From Dermabacteraceae bacterium TAE3-ERU27 (lineage in GTDB: Bacteria > Actinomycetota > Actinomycetes > Actinomycetales > Dermabacteraceae), in NCBI GenBank assembly GCA_019218415.1, contig JAHUUL010000003.1, positions 62,001 through 126,000 on the forward strand: 64,000 nucleotides of DNA. The letters are read 5' to 3'. The notes below the pieces were generated by a model, which saw only the letters and a list, made by a program, of their open reading frames with translations, did not search any database and was not told the origin of the DNA. How positions within the stretch are numbered: position 1 is the stretch's first letter; the number at the start of each line of letters is the position of its first letter. Shown in pieces: positions 1 to 9,705 of the stretch. A program made the translations under genes and the position numbers.

Positions 1-1052
1 TGGGGCTGTTCGCTCTGTGGTGACAGCGCGGGCTGTGCCCCGGTGGCAGCACGGTGCCTTACCGGGCGGCTCTGCGGAGAAACCGTGGGCATTGTCGACG
101 TGCGCGAATGCGAGCGCTCTCGCTTGCCCCGCGCCTGCGCTGCAGGCTGACGTTCCGGTTTCTGCGCGATGGGCTGCACGAGTGGCGGCTGGAAAACTCC
201 CATGCCGTAGTCGGGCTCTTCCCCGGCCTCGATGGCGAGCAGGGACTCCGCTACCGCCTGCGCGGTGCGCGGACGATTGGCGGGGGCCTTCGCCAGGCAC
301 ATTTCGACCAGCTTGCGCAGCTCGCGGTCGATGTCCTCCGGCATCGGCGGTACGCGCTTCTTCACCTGCGCCATGGCGATCTCCACCTGGGACGCGCCCG
401 TGAAGGGGCGCCTGCCGGTGAGCATTTCGTAGCCGACTATTCCCAGCGAATAGATGTCCGACAGGTTGGTCGCTGCCTTGCCCATTGCCTGTTCCGGTGA
501 AAGGTACTGGGCTGTCCCCATCACCAGGCCGGTCTTGGTGAGCTTGGCCTGGTCCTCGCTGCGGGCGATGCCGAAATCGGTTATCTTCACGCGCGGATCG
601 CCCGATTCGTCATCCACCAAGATGTTTTCCGGCTTGATGTCGCGATGCACCACACCCGCGCGGTGCGCCGCTTGCAGGGCATACGCTACCTGCCGCATAA
701 CCTGCATGGTAAACACCTGATCCATGCCGTCCGGGTGCTCTTCGATGATGTCGGAGAGGGGCCTGCCCGGCACCAGTTCCATCACGATGAACGCGCGGCC
801 GTCCACCTCGCCGTAGTCGTACAGCGCGGCGATCCCCTCGTGCGCGAGGGCGGCGGTGTGTTTCGCTTCGGCGCGGAAACGGTTAAGAAAAACCTCGTCC
901 CCCGCGTATTCGTCGCGCAGAATCTTCAGCGCGCAGGTGCGGCCCTCGATGTCTATATCGGTAGCCTGCCAAACCTGGCCCATGCCGCCTGTCGCGATCA
1001 GATCGACCAAACGGTAACGGTCTTGCACAGTGTCACCAACGCGAAGCGTCAT
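1..1052 (-). CDS. pknA: Ser/Thr protein kinase PknA-type, C-terminus beyond window
   Basis: This is a membrane-linked eukaryotic-type kinase that phosphorylates cell-division and wall-synthesis proteins. About 350 codons are visible with no stop, so the gene runs off the left edge. The Gly-rich loop GGMGQV is near residue 22, the ATP lysine is K43 (ALK), and the catalytic loop HRDIKPEN is at about 136-143. DFG and the activation-segment motif GTAQYLSPEQ follow. After the kinase domain the chain becomes Pro/Gln/Ser-rich, a typical juxtamembrane linker, and the edge is reached before any membrane helix. The ATG overlaps the pbpA stop as ATGA, so translation is coupled. pknB normally follows and would lie outside the window. 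PknA rather than PknB is inferred from order. Confidence 0.93.
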   Translation of the reverse strand, partial: MTLRVGDTVQDRYRLVDLIATGGMGQVWQATDIDIEGRTCALKILRDEYAGDEVFLNRFRAEAKHTAALAHEGIAALYDYGEVDGRAFIVMELVPGRPLSDIIEEHPDGMDQVFTMQVMRQVAYALQAAHRAGVVHRDIKPENILVDDESGDPRVKITDFGIARSEDQAKLTKTGLVMGTAQYLSPEQAMGKAATNLSDIYSLGIVGYEMLTGRRPFTGASQVEIAMAQVKKRVPPMPEDIDRELRKLVEMCLAKAPANRPRTAQAVAESLLAIEAGEEPDYGMGVFQPPLVQPIAQKPERQPAAQARGKRERSHSRTSTMPTVSPQSRPVRHRAATGAQPALSPQSEQP

Positions 1053-2494
1053 TTTTTCATCACCGCCCGCAGAACTTCCTTTGCGATGGGGGCTGCGGCG
1101 TCCCCGCCGTAACCGCCCTCTTCCACCACCACGGCCACCGCTATCTTGCGGTTACCGGAGATGCCGTAGCCGGTAAACCAGGCATGTGGCTGCTTGCCGG
1201 ACTGCCATTCGGCGGTACCGGTCTTGCCGCCCACCACTACTCCGTCGAGCCGCGCGGCGCGTCCCGTGCCGTCGTTTACGGTGGCCTCCATCATTTCGCG
1301 CATCTGCGCGGCGTGGGAGGCACTCAACGGCTTGGAGAGTTCCTTCGGGGTGAGCGCGGAGATCTCGTTCAGATCGGCCGTGCGTACCTTGGAAACCAGC
1401 TGCGGTGCCATCACCCGGCCATCGTTAGCGATACCGGCGGATATCATCGCTACCTGCAGCGGGGTAACGCGGTCCTCGTACTGGCCGATGGAGGCGAGGG
1501 CCAGCTGCGGCTGGTTCATGTCCTTCGCAATGCTGGAGGGGGTGACCTTGAGAGGAATATTCAGCTTCTCTCCGAAACCGAACTTCTTCGCCATGGCATC
1601 GATCTTTTCCTGGCCCAGCTTCACGCCCAGCTGCGCGAAGGACGTGTTGCAAGACTGCTGCAGGGCGCTGCTCAGGGACGAGGAATCGTCCTTTCCACAG
1701 GGGGCCGGGTTAGGGCCGGGGTGGTTCGGCAGCTCCGTGTTGGTCTGCGGCAGTTTCCAACGTGCCGGACCGGGAATCTGGGTCTGCGGCGTGTAGTTGC
1801 CATCCTCCAGCGCGGCGGCGGCCACGATCAGCTTAAAAGTGGAGCCCGGCGGGTAGAGATCGCCGGCCACGGCCCGATTAACCAGGGGCTTCGCGGGGTT
1901 TGCGTTGAGCTTTTGCCAGTTCTCGCGCACCTGTTTGCCGTTGTGCCCGGCAAGCAGGTTCGGGTCATAGGAAGGCTTGGAGACCATGGCAAGCACGGCC
2001 CCGGTTTCCGCGTCGAGCGCCACCACGGAGCCGTGGCGGTTCCCCAGCGCGTCCCAGGCAGCCTGCTGCGCCTTCGGATCTATCGTTAGCTCAACCGACG
2101 CACCCTGGGCCTTGCGGCCCGACAAGAGATCGCTGATGCGCTGGTAAAAGAGGGAATCCGCTTCGCCCGAAAGGGTCGGGTTGAGGGCGCGTTCTATCCC
2201 GCTAGAGCCGTAAATCACCGAGTAGTAGCCGGTGACGGGCGCGTACATGGCGCCTCCGGGATAGGTGCGCTGGTAACCGAACGCGTCATTCACGGGGTTG
2301 GATTCCGCGATGGCGTTTCCCGCCACGACTACCGGTCCGCGATGCTTACCGAACTCGTTATAGATGGTGCGCGCGTTGCGGGGGTCGTTGTTGAGGGAAT
2401 CCTGGGCTACCACCTGGAAATAGGTGGAGGAGGCAAACAGCGCCAGGAACAGCGCGGTCACTACCAGCCAGACGTTACGCAGGGTTTTATTCAC
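1049..2494 (-). CDS. pbpA: Penicillin-binding protein PbpA (class B transpeptidase)
   Basis: This D,D-transpeptidase cross-links peptidoglycan and works with RodA. The 481-residue protein has one N-terminal membrane anchor (about residues 7-28), a PBP dimerisation region, and a transpeptidase domain with SxxK in PGSTFKL, SxN as SCN and KTG as GGKTGTAEW. The start is a GTG immediately after the rodA stop (TAG-GTG), with an AGGTGG ribosome site inside the end of rodA. Length and order match PbpA of the actinobacterial pknAB operon. No PASTA domain is present, as expected for this member. Confidence 0.96.
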   Translation of the reverse strand: MNKTLRNVWLVVTALFLALFASSTYFQVVAQDSLNNDPRNARTIYNEFGKHRGPVVVAGNAIAESNPVNDAFGYQRTYPGGAMYAPVTGYYSVIYGSSGIERALNPTLSGEADSLFYQRISDLLSGRKAQGASVELTIDPKAQQAAWDALGNRHGSVVALDAETGAVLAMVSKPSYDPNLLAGHNGKQVRENWQKLNANPAKPLVNRAVAGDLYPPGSTFKLIVAAAALEDGNYTPQTQIPGPARWKLPQTNTELPNHPGPNPAPCGKDDSSSLSSALQQSCNTSFAQLGVKLGQEKIDAMAKKFGFGEKLNIPLKVTPSSIAKDMNQPQLALASIGQYEDRVTPLQVAMISAGIANDGRVMAPQLVSKVRTADLNEISALTPKELSKPLSASHAAQMREMMEATVNDGTGRAARLDGVVVGGKTGTAEWQSGKQPHAWFTGYGISGNRKIAVAVVVEEGGYGGDAAAPIAKEVLRAVMKK

Positions 2495-3832
2495 CTATGC
2501 CACCTGCTCCCTCATCACGGCCGCCGGGCGGCGCGCGTTATCGGACATGCGCACGAGCAGGCCGACTATCAGCCAGTTGGCCACGAGCGAGGAACCGCCG
2601 GCGGCCATGAACGGCAGCGTCAGGCCGGTCAGGGGGATAACCCTGGTGATGCCGCCGACCACGACGAATACCTGTAGGGCGATCACGAAGCCCAGCCCGC
2701 CCGCCAGCAGCTTGCCGAAGCCGTCCGGGATCACGATGCCGGTGCGCAGGAAGCGTTGCACGAGCAGCAGGTAGAGCAGCAGAATCGCGAACACGCCGAC
2801 CAGCCCGAGCTGTTCCGCGAGGGTCGCGAAGATGAAGTCGGACTGCGAATGAGGCACCATCGCGGGGCGCCCACCGCCCAGTCCCGCGCCGGTCAAACCA
2901 CCGTTAGCCAGCCCGAACAGTCCCTTCGCGATCTGTTCGCAGGCCGAATAGGAATCTTTCCCGAGCGGGTCCACCCAGCACTTGATGCGGCGCTGTACGT
3001 GGGAAAGCTGCGTGGCGGCATAAATCGCGGGGGGCAAGAACATGACGGCCCCCATAATCAGCCAGCTCAGCCTGTCGGTAGCGACGTACAGCATCGCCAC
3101 GAAAAGTCCGAACAACAGAATCGAAGTGCCCAGGTCCGTCTCAAACACCAGCACGCCGAGCGCTAGCAGCCAGGCCACCACGATGGGGCCGAAATCGCGC
3201 CAGCGAGGGAAGTTTATGCCGAGGATTTTCGGCCCGGTCAAGGCCAGCGTGTCCCTGCGGGAGACCAGGTAGCCCGCGCAGAAAATGGCCAGGCAAATCT
3301 TCGCTATCTCGCCGGGCTGAAAGCTCATGGAACCGAGGCGAATCCAGATCCTGGAGCCGTTGATGTTCTGCCCGATGAAGGGAAACAGCGGCATCAGCAG
3401 CAGCAGGATTCCGGCCAGCGCGAAAGTCCAGGTGTAGCGGCGCAGCCAGCGGTGATCGCGCACCAGCCAGATGGTTGCGCAGCACAGGGCTACCCCGAAT
3501 ACCGTCCACATGAGCTGCCTGTCGGCGTGCGCCGTGCTGCCCAGGGAGATATCTACGCTGGAAATAAGCCCCACGCCGATTCCGTTGATCGTTAGCACGA
3601 TGGGCAGGATCAGCGGGTCCGCGTAAGGCGCGCGCAGCGACATCACGACTTGCAGCACTACCGCCACTCCGCCGAAAGTGAGGGCGTACAGCCACAGGTC
3701 GGACGGGAGCTTGTCGTCATGGTTCAGCGCCGCCAGTGCGTGCGTTCCCACGCCGATGGCGACGGCGAACAGCAGCAATAGCGCCTGAATGCGCCGCTGC
3801 GGCTTAGCGGTGTGGGTAATGACCGTAGCCAA
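2495..3832 (-). CDS. rodA: RodA/FtsW-family peptidoglycan glycosyltransferase
   Basis: This SEDS-family integral membrane enzyme polymerises glycan strands from lipid II and pairs with PbpA. The 445-residue protein is strongly hydrophobic, with about ten membrane segments. It has the SEDS signatures SRIWIRLGSMSFQPGEIAK in the middle and QSDFIFATLAEQLGLVG plus IPLTGLTLPFMAAGGSS toward the C-terminus. It lies between pstP (3-nt gap) and pbpA (no gap), so it is in the same transcript. FtsW is less likely because the operon context is the elongation-type pair. Confidence 0.95.
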   Translation of the reverse strand: MATVITHTAKPQRRIQALLLLFAVAIGVGTHALAALNHDDKLPSDLWLYALTFGGVAVVLQVVMSLRAPYADPLILPIVLTINGIGVGLISSVDISLGSTAHADRQLMWTVFGVALCCATIWLVRDHRWLRRYTWTFALAGILLLLMPLFPFIGQNINGSRIWIRLGSMSFQPGEIAKICLAIFCAGYLVSRRDTLALTGPKILGINFPRWRDFGPIVVAWLLALGVLVFETDLGTSILLFGLFVAMLYVATDRLSWLIMGAVMFLPPAIYAATQLSHVQRRIKCWVDPLGKDSYSACEQIAKGLFGLANGGLTGAGLGGGRPAMVPHSQSDFIFATLAEQLGLVGVFAILLLYLLLVQRFLRTGIVIPDGFGKLLAGGLGFVIALQVFVVVGGITRVIPLTGLTLPFMAAGGSSLVANWLIVGLLVRMSDNARRPAAVMREQVA

Positions 3833-3835
3833 GGC

Positions 3836-5119
3836 TCAGCCTTCCCGCGACGCCGTAGGGGCCGGAGCGGAACTGGGGGTCTCTATCGGGGCAGGCGGCT
3901 GTTGCGTGGTGCTCAGTCCCGTCAAAGACTCCACGATGCGATCCGCCGCGCCGCGTGAATCCGCCGGAATGGTGTCGCTCACCTGACGCTGGTACGCCTG
4001 CGGCAAATCGCTGAGCTTGATCTGCGTAGTAGCTTCCGGTTCATACAGCGGGAAAGAGCCCAGATCCTGGTTGATCCCCCGGTAGATAACGACGTTGGTG
4101 CCATCGCTACCGACGAAATACTGGGTGCGCACCCAGCTCATACCGAACCAAACCAGGATTGCGAGCAGGCTCGCGAGCAGTACGGAAACGATGATGGCGG
4201 GCCAGGCGCTGCGCTTGGGCGATTCCTGCACGGCCTTTTCCGGCTCCGGCAGGGGATCCGGTTCCTCTGCCCGCAGCAGATCGGCGGCGCGCGAAGCGCT
4301 GCTGCTGCTGGCGCTACTGCGGGGGGCGCAGTTCGCCGCGGCAGAACCGACCACCTGCACATCGTGGCTGGGAGACATGCCGGAGGGAAGATCGTCCAGC
4401 TCCAGCACGTCGGCCACGATGCAGGTGACGTTATCGGGGCCGCCGCCCTTCAACGCCAGCTCGATAAGCTTGTCGGCGCATTCCCCGACGTCGCTGAACT
4501 CGCGCAGGGTCTTTTCTAACGTGTCATCGCTAACCGGACCGGAAAGCCCGTCCGAACAAAGCAGCCAGCGGTCGCCGGGATGTGCCGGGCGCAGCGACAT
4601 ATCCAGATCCGGGTCGGAATCGACGTCGCCAAGCACCTTCAATACGGCGCTGCGGTGCGGGTGGTGCTCCGCCTCCTCGGCGGTCAGCCGGCCCTCGTCC
4701 ATCAGCCGCTGTACCAGCGTATGGTCCTTGGTGACCTGCGTAAACGAGTCTCCCCGCAGCAGGTAGCCGCGAGAATCGCCGATGTGTGCCAGAGCGAACT
4801 TTCCCTCGGTGCGCAGCAACGCGGTAACGGTGGTCCCGAGCCCGGCCAGGGTGGGTTCTTCCTGCGCGCGCTCCAGCAGGGCGTCGTTGGCGTCCAAGAT
4901 GACGCTTTCCAGGGCTGCCACGATGTCGTTAGCGGGGGTCTCCGCATCCAGCTCCGCGAGGCGCGCTATGACGATGGAGGAGGCGACGTCGCCGCCCGCG
5001 TGCCCGCCCATACCGTCGGCCACGGCAAGCAGGTGTTCGCCCGCGTAGGCCGAGTCCTGGTTATTTGAGCGAAGCAAGCCCACATCGGAGCGTGCCGCGT
5101 AACGTAGTGCGATGGTCAT
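3836..5119 (-). CDS. pstP: PP2C-type Ser/Thr phosphatase PstP
   Basis: This metal-dependent phosphatase reverses PknA/PknB signalling. Residues 1-240 form the PP2C domain, with metal-ligand motifs NNQDS, VADGMGGHAGG, HIGDSRGYL and GGPDNVTCIV. A Ser/Ala/Pro-rich linker follows, then one membrane helix (about 312-333) and an extracellular C-terminal part ending in a Pro/Ala/Ser-rich tail. The start codon overlaps the fhaB stop as ATGA. The 427-residue length, topology and neighbours fit PstP. Confidence 0.96.
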   Translation of the reverse strand: MTIALRYAARSDVGLLRSNNQDSAYAGEHLLAVADGMGGHAGGDVASSIVIARLAELDAETPANDIVAALESVILDANDALLERAQEEPTLAGLGTTVTALLRTEGKFALAHIGDSRGYLLRGDSFTQVTKDHTLVQRLMDEGRLTAEEAEHHPHRSAVLKVLGDVDSDPDLDMSLRPAHPGDRWLLCSDGLSGPVSDDTLEKTLREFSDVGECADKLIELALKGGGPDNVTCIVADVLELDDLPSGMSPSHDVQVVGSAAANCAPRSSASSSSASRAADLLRAEEPDPLPEPEKAVQESPKRSAWPAIIVSVLLASLLAILVWFGMSWVRTQYFVGSDGTNVVIYRGINQDLGSFPLYEPEATTQIKLSDLPQAYQRQVSDTIPADSRGAADRIVESLTGLSTTQQPPAPIETPSSAPAPTASREG

Positions 5120-5607
5120 CTGGGTCCTCGTCTCAGTTCGACCTCTGTCCGGCCGATCCGTAGCTTCGCGCCGGGCTTGAACGGTACCGGAGAATCGATC
5201 GTGCGGCCCGCGAGCAGCGTGCCGTTCTTAGATCCCAGATCCTCAACGAACCAATCGCCGCCGCGATTCATGATGCGTGCGTGTCGGCTGGAAACATACT
5301 CGTCATCTAGCACCAGCGTGCATTCGGGCGCGCGCCCGATTAAAACCGGTGCGGAATGCAGGTTCAGGCTGGTCCCCCGCAAGGGCCCCTCGGTTACCAC
5401 CAGGGTGGTGACGAAAGCCGGTGGCGCCGCCGCGGCGGTCGGCGCCGCGGTCTTCGGAGAAGCCTTAACTGCGGTAGCGGCGCGCGGGCGTTCCACGACG
5501 GAAGTGCCGCGCATGTCCCGCCGCAGCAGCAACAGTGCGATCACCACAAATAGCCACAGCGCCACCACGAAGGTGAGCCGCAGCGCTATCAGGGTCAGTT
5601 CACTCAT
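5116..5607 (-). CDS. fhaB: FHA-domain protein FhaB (FipA)
   Basis: This phosphothreonine-binding adaptor of the PknA/B system, about 163 residues, has an N-terminal membrane helix (about residues 5-27) followed by an Ala/Pro-rich linker. The C-terminal FHA domain carries IGRAPECTLVLDDEYVSSRHA and DLGSKNGT. I place the start at the ATG giving MSELTLI, 7 nt after the fhaA stop. A start 33 nt upstream is open but would add a non-hydrophobic tail before the helix and overlap fhaA more. It ends in the ATGA overlap with pstP. Confidence 0.93.
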   Translation of the reverse strand: MSELTLIALRLTFVVALWLFVVIALLLLRRDMRGTSVVERPRAATAVKASPKTAAPTAAAAPPAFVTTLVVTEGPLRGTSLNLHSAPVLIGRAPECTLVLDDEYVSSRHARIMNRGGDWFVEDLGSKNGTLLAGRTIDSPVPFKPGAKLRIGRTEVELRRGPR

Positions 5608-5614
5608 GCCCGTT

Positions 5615-6322
5615 TCACCATTCGCTACCGTTACCGTCACGCAAAGTCACGGTGATAACGGTGCGGCCAATCTTAACTATCGCCCCGTCGCTGATATCGA
5701 CGGGCGTCGTGATGCGGGAGCCGTTCACGTAGGTGCCGTTCGTGGAGCCGAGGTCGGTCACCACCAGGCCGTCCGAAACCACGCGGAACTCGACGTGATC
5801 GCGGGAAACCCCCGTATCTTCCAAAATGATGTCGGCATTTTCGCCGCGCCCGATCACCGTGACGTCTCCCGTCAGCAGGTACTGCTGCGAGTCGATCTCC
5901 AGGATCGGGGTGATGCGCTGGTTGTGGGCGGCCGCGGTAACGGTGGCGGCAGCGCCGCGTTCGGTGCGCGATTCCGTCTCGAAATTGCCCGCGGGAACCT
6001 CATCGTCGCGCTCCAGGGAGACGCTGAGCGGGCCGACGAACATGTACTGCTGCCGGTTCGCGTGATCGGTGAGTACGCGCTCCAGCTCGGCGGTCAGGGT
6101 TTCCTCCCAGGAAACGAACCGGTCGTAGTCCTGCGAATGCAGGTAGACCATGTAAACGTTGGGGGCCAGGGTGCGGGAGCGATCCAACACCTGGATCTGA
6201 TCGTCGCACTCGCGGCGCAGCCCCTGAGCCAGGTCCAGCGGTTTTAGAGGCGCGTTGGCGCGCGAAAAGACACTGCTGACTCCGCGGTCAATACCGCGTT
6301 CGAGCTTCTCGAAGAGTCCCAC
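5615..6322 (-). CDS. fhaA: FHA-domain protein FhaA (DUF3662 + FHA)
   Basis: First gene of the wall-growth operon. FhaA binds phosphorylated wall-synthesis partners such as the MviN flippase in mycobacteria (family knowledge). The 235-residue protein has an N-terminal DUF3662 domain (MGLFEKLERGIDRG to about residue 110), a short Ala/Thr linker and a C-terminal FHA domain with VIGRGENADIIL, SRDHVEF and DLGSTNGTYVNG. The start is GTG with AAAGGA six bases upstream. The linker is short compared with mycobacterial FhaA. Confidence 0.95.
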   Translation of the reverse strand: MGLFEKLERGIDRGVSSVFSRANAPLKPLDLAQGLRRECDDQIQVLDRSRTLAPNVYMVYLHSQDYDRFVSWEETLTAELERVLTDHANRQQYMFVGPLSVSLERDDEVPAGNFETESRTERGAAATVTAAAHNQRITPILEIDSQQYLLTGDVTVIGRGENADIILEDTGVSRDHVEFRVVSDGLVVTDLGSTNGTYVNGSRITTPVDISDGAIVKIGRTVITVTLRDGNGSEW

Positions 6323-6439
6323 GGTTCATCCTTTTCTTTACCGGCATAGATAGGTTGATCGTAGCGCGTCGGCGATTATTGTGTAGCGTCGTGGGGTTGC
6401 GCTGGCAGCAAAACGGCATTTCCGTGAGAGCATAGCCAC
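6323..6439. promoter_or_regulatory. Divergent intergenic region fhaA / serine hydrolase
   Basis: This 117-bp gap separates two divergent genes and must hold both promoters. On the minus strand TATCTAT, about 30 nt before the fhaA GTG, is a plausible -10. No clear -35 or operator palindrome is visible. Assignment is by position only. Confidence 0.4.
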
Positions 6440-7252
6440 GTGAGCGAGGAACTGCTGAAACCGTTGCAAGAAGCCGGAATCCAGTGCGCCGTGGCCGCCA
6501 CAGACGCGACCCGCACCCTATATAGGGAGGGGAACTGCAACGCGGTTTACCCCCTGGCGAGCGTAAGTAAGCTCTTCACCGCCTATTCCGCCCTGATCGC
6601 CTGCGAGCGCGGGCTGCTCGACCTCGACGAACCGGCAGAGCCGGAGGGGGCTACGGTGCGGCACCTGCTCAGCCACGCCGCCGGATATTCGTTTGCCGAC
6701 GCCACCCCGATAGGCAGGGTGGGAGCCCGACGCGGTTATTCCAACTACGGCATAGAGGTGCTCGCCGCGCACGTCGAGGACGCTACCGGCTATCCGATCG
6801 GGCAATGGCTGGAAACCAGCCTGATCGCACCGCTCGGCATGACCGACGTAGACACGAACGGTTCCCCGGCGGCCGGGTTTAGCGCGAGCGTAGAGGACCT
6901 ACTGCTGCTGGGCCGGGAATTCCTCGCCCCCACCCTCGTTTCGCCGGAGCTGTTTGCGCTCGCCACCAACCCGGTGTTTCCCGGCCTGTCCGGGGTACTC
7001 CCCGGATTCGGTAGGCAGAAAGATAACGCCTGGGGACTCGGCTTTGAGATCAAGGCCGACAAGTCCCCGCACTGGACCGGCAGCAGCCAGGGGCCGCGCA
7101 CCTTCGGGCACTTCGGGCAGTCCGGTTCGTTCCTTTGGGTTGAGCCGGACCTGGGCCTGGCCTGCGCTTTCCTCGGCGATAAGCCGTTCAGTGAGGCACA
7201 CGCGGCGCTCTGGCCGACTCTCAGCGACCGCGTGGTGGCGGCCTGCCGTTAA
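6440..7252 (+). CDS. Serine hydrolase, beta-lactamase / class C PBP fold
   Basis: A 270-residue member of the beta-lactamase-related serine hydrolase family (PF00144). The nucleophile motif SxxK is SVSK at residues 41-44, the second-motif tyrosine is in GYSNYG, and an HxG-like motif appears in FGHFGQSGS. There is no signal peptide, so it is probably cytoplasmic and acts as an esterase or peptidase rather than in drug resistance. It is shorter than typical members (350-400). The start is GTG. The substrate cannot be read from sequence. It stands alone between the wall operon and the heme genes. Confidence 0.85.
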   Translation: MSEELLKPLQEAGIQCAVAATDATRTLYREGNCNAVYPLASVSKLFTAYSALIACERGLLDLDEPAEPEGATVRHLLSHAAGYSFADATPIGRVGARRGYSNYGIEVLAAHVEDATGYPIGQWLETSLIAPLGMTDVDTNGSPAAGFSASVEDLLLLGREFLAPTLVSPELFALATNPVFPGLSGVLPGFGRQKDNAWGLGFEIKADKSPHWTGSSQGPRTFGHFGQSGSFLWVEPDLGLACAFLGDKPFSEAHAALWPTLSDRVVAACR

Positions 7253-7268
7253 GCCGTAGCTAAGGAAA

Positions 7269-7296
7269 GGGCGGGACGGCCGCAGCTGCCCCGCCC
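7269..7296. terminator. Possible weak hairpin between convergent genes
   Basis: GGGCGGG (7269-7275) pairs with CCCGCCC (7290-7296), and the loop itself can pair GGC/GCC. It lies between the stops of the serine hydrolase and hemL, which face each other. No T-run follows, so activity as an intrinsic terminator is uncertain. Confidence 0.35.
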
Positions 7297-7311
7297 CGCA
7301 CCTGACGAAAA

Positions 7312-8649
7312 CTAGGCGGCGGCTGCCGCCCGCGCCGCGGCAGGGGCCGCCGCGAGCACGCGATCTACGATCGCATCGTCGTGCACGGCGGAAACGAACC
7401 AGGCCTCGAACGCCGACGGCGGTAGGTAGACGCCGCCCGCCAGCATCGCCCTAAAGAATGCGGCGTAGGCGGAGGTGTTCTGCGCCTTCGCGGCGGCGTA
7501 ATCCGTCACCGGGGCATCGCTGAAGAAGATCGAGAACAGGGTCCCCGCGCGGTTCACCGTGTGCGCCACACCGGCCTCGCTGAGGGCGGCGCTCACCCCG
7601 TCCGCGACGGCGTGGGAGGAACGCGAAATGCGGGCGTAAACCTCGGCGTCGGCGGCGCGCAGTGTGGCCAGCCCGGCGGCCGTAGCCAGCGGGTTACCGC
7701 TCAGCGTGCCCGCCTGATAGACAGGCCCGGCCGGGGCCAGGCAATCCATCACGTCGGCCCTGCCACCGAAAGCGCCCACGGGCATTCCACCGCCGATCAC
7801 CTTGCCGAAAGTCATCAGATCGGGGGTCCAGCCCTCGCCGTCCACGCCGTAATAGCCGGTGGCGCTCGCGCGGAAGCCCGTCAGCACCTCGTCCGTGATC
7901 AGCAGCGCGCCGTGCGCGTGGGCTTCCTCGGCCAGGAAACGGTTGAAGCCGATACCGTCCTCTTCCGGGGGCGTAATCACGCCCATGTTGGCGGGAGCCG
8001 CCTCGGTAATCACCGCCGCGATGGCGTCCGGGTGCGCGGCGAACGCCGCCCGCACCGCCTCCCTGTCGCCGTAGGGCAGCACCAGGGTCGCCTCCGCCAC
8101 GCTGGCGGGAACACCGGCGCTGCCGGGCAGACCGAAGGTGGCGATGCCAGAACCGGCCTCCGCGAGCAGCGCATCCACGTGCCCGTGGTAGCAGCCCGCA
8201 AACTTGATCACCATGTCGCGCCCCGTGAAGCCGCGCGCCAGCCGCAGGGCCGACATCGTGGCCTCGGTGCCGGAGGAAACCATGCGCACCTTTTCCACCG
8301 GGCCGATCCTGCCGCACACCAGCTCCGCCAGCTCTACCTCGCCCGCGTGGGAGGCCCCGAACGACAGCCCCCGCTGGGCGGCGTCGGCCACCGCGCGCAG
8401 CACCCGCTCGTCGCCGTGGCCGAGCAGCATCGGCCCCCAGGAACAGATCATGTCCACGTATTCGTTGCCGTCCACGTCGCGTAGCAGGGCCCCGCGCGCC
8501 GAATCGATGTAGCGGGGAGGTGTGCCGACGCTACCGAACGCGCGCACCGGCGAGTTCACCCCGGACGGAATGAGCCGCTGCGCTGCGGCGAGCAGTTCCT
8601 CGCTGCGTACGGTCGGCTGAGATGCGGGGGTGGGTAGCGCAGCGGTCAT
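7312..8649 (-). CDS. hemL: Glutamate-1-semialdehyde 2,1-aminomutase
   Basis: This PLP enzyme converts glutamate-1-semialdehyde to 5-aminolevulinate, the second step of the C5 route after HemA. The 445-residue protein has the class III aminotransferase fold, with GVNSPVRAF near the N-terminus, [25 protein letters not shown], and the PLP lysine in [17 protein letters not shown]. Its start overlaps the hemB stop by 4 nt, so it is the last gene of hemD-hemB-hemL. The C-terminus is an Ala-rich tail. Confidence 0.97.
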   Translation of the reverse strand: MTAALPTPASQPTVRSEELLAAAQRLIPSGVNSPVRAFGSVGTPPRYIDSARGALLRDVDGNEYVDMICSWGPMLLGHGDERVLRAVADAAQRGLSFGASHAGEVELAELVCGRIGPVEKVRMVSSGTEATMSALRLARGFTGRDMVIKFAGCYHGHVDALLAEAGSGIATFGLPGSAGVPASVAEATLVLPYGDREAVRAAFAAHPDAIAAVITEAAPANMGVITPPEEDGIGFNRFLAEEAHAHGALLITDEVLTGFRASATGYYGVDGEGWTPDLMTFGKVIGGGMPVGAFGGRADVMDCLAPAGPVYQAGTLSGNPLATAAGLATLRAADAEVYARISRSSHAVADGVSAALSEAGVAHTVNRAGTLFSIFFSDAPVTDYAAAKAQNTSAYAAFFRAMLAGGVYLPPSAFEAWFVSAVHDDAIVDRVLAAAPAAARAAAAA

Positions 8650-9668
8650 AGCGAAAACTCCTCAAGTTCCTTGGGCAGGGGAGAGCGCAGCAGGCGCGCC
8701 GCCTCCACCGCGAAATAGCTCAAAATAACGTCGGCGCCTGCCCGGCGCAGGCAGACCAGGGACTCCAGCACGGTGCGTTCCCGGTCCAGCCAGCCGTTGG
8801 CGGCGGCCGCGCAGATCATCGAATATTCGCCCGACACCTGATAAACGCCCACCGGAACGGGGGAAACGTCGGCCACCCGGCGCAGCACGTCGGCATAGAA
8901 ATGGCCTGGCTTCACCATCACCAGATCGGCCCCCTCCGCGATGTCCAGTTCCACCTCGCGCAGTGATTCGCGGGCGTTCGCCGGATCCTGCTGATAGGTG
9001 CGGCGGTCCCCGCGCAGGGAGGAATTAACGGCGTCCCGGAACGGGCCGTAAAGCGCGGAAGCGTATTTGGCGGAATAGGCGAACAGCGAAACGTCCTGGA
9101 AGCCCTCGCTGTCCAGCGCGCTGCGCACCTCGGCAATCTGGCCGTCCATCATGCCCGACGGGCCGAGCATCTGCGCCCCCGCCCGCGCCAGCGTCAAAGC
9201 CATCTCGCGGTACACCGCCAGGGTTTCGTCGTTCAGCACGCGGCCGTCCGCACCCAGCACGCCGCAGTGCCCGTGATCGGTGAACTCATCCAGGCAGAGA
9301 TCGGCCATCACCACGGTCTTGTCGCCGACGGCCTCGCGCAGCAGGCGCACGCCCCGGCTCAGCACGCCGTCCGGATCGAGCGCTCCCGATCCGGTCGCGT
9401 CCTTGTGCAGCGGCACGCCAAACAGCATCACGCCGCCGATACCCAGCTCCGCGGCTTCGCGGGCGGCCGCCACCAGGGATTCCTCGGTGTGCTGGAAAAC
9501 CCCCGGCATCGACGGGATCTCGCGCGGCTCGGTGGCCCCCTCCAGCAGGAACAGCGGCAGCACCAGGTTCGCCGGGCGTAGCGCGGTCTCGCGCACCAGG
9601 GAACGTACGGGGCCGCTGACGCGCAGGCGGCGGGGGCGATGGGGCAGGAAATCAGGTGAAAACGTCAC
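8646..9668 (-). CDS. hemB: Delta-aminolevulinic acid dehydratase (porphobilinogen synthase)
   Basis: HemB joins two 5-aminolevulinate molecules to porphobilinogen. The 340-residue protein has the Schiff-base lysines in [16 protein letters not shown] and [13 protein letters not shown]. The metal loop reads [14 protein letters not shown], lacking the three-cysteine zinc site, so this is the magnesium-type enzyme by family rule. The start is GTG, 37 nt after the hemD stop. It overlaps hemL by 4 nt. Confidence 0.97.
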   Translation of the reverse strand: MTFSPDFLPHRPRRLRVSGPVRSLVRETALRPANLVLPLFLLEGATEPREIPSMPGVFQHTEESLVAAAREAAELGIGGVMLFGVPLHKDATGSGALDPDGVLSRGVRLLREAVGDKTVVMADLCLDEFTDHGHCGVLGADGRVLNDETLAVYREMALTLARAGAQMLGPSGMMDGQIAEVRSALDSEGFQDVSLFAYSAKYASALYGPFRDAVNSSLRGDRRTYQQDPANARESLREVELDIAEGADLVMVKPGHFYADVLRRVADVSPVPVGVYQVSGEYSMICAAAANGWLDRERTVLESLVCLRRAGADVILSYFAVEAARLLRSPLPKELEEFSL

Positions 9669-9705
9669 CCCACCAGCCTAGCGCGGCGGGCCGGGCGGGG
9701 CGCGT

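Noticed and set aside
6440-7252. Antibiotic-resistance beta-lactamase
   Set aside because: No signal peptide and a short chain. It fits a general serine hydrolase.
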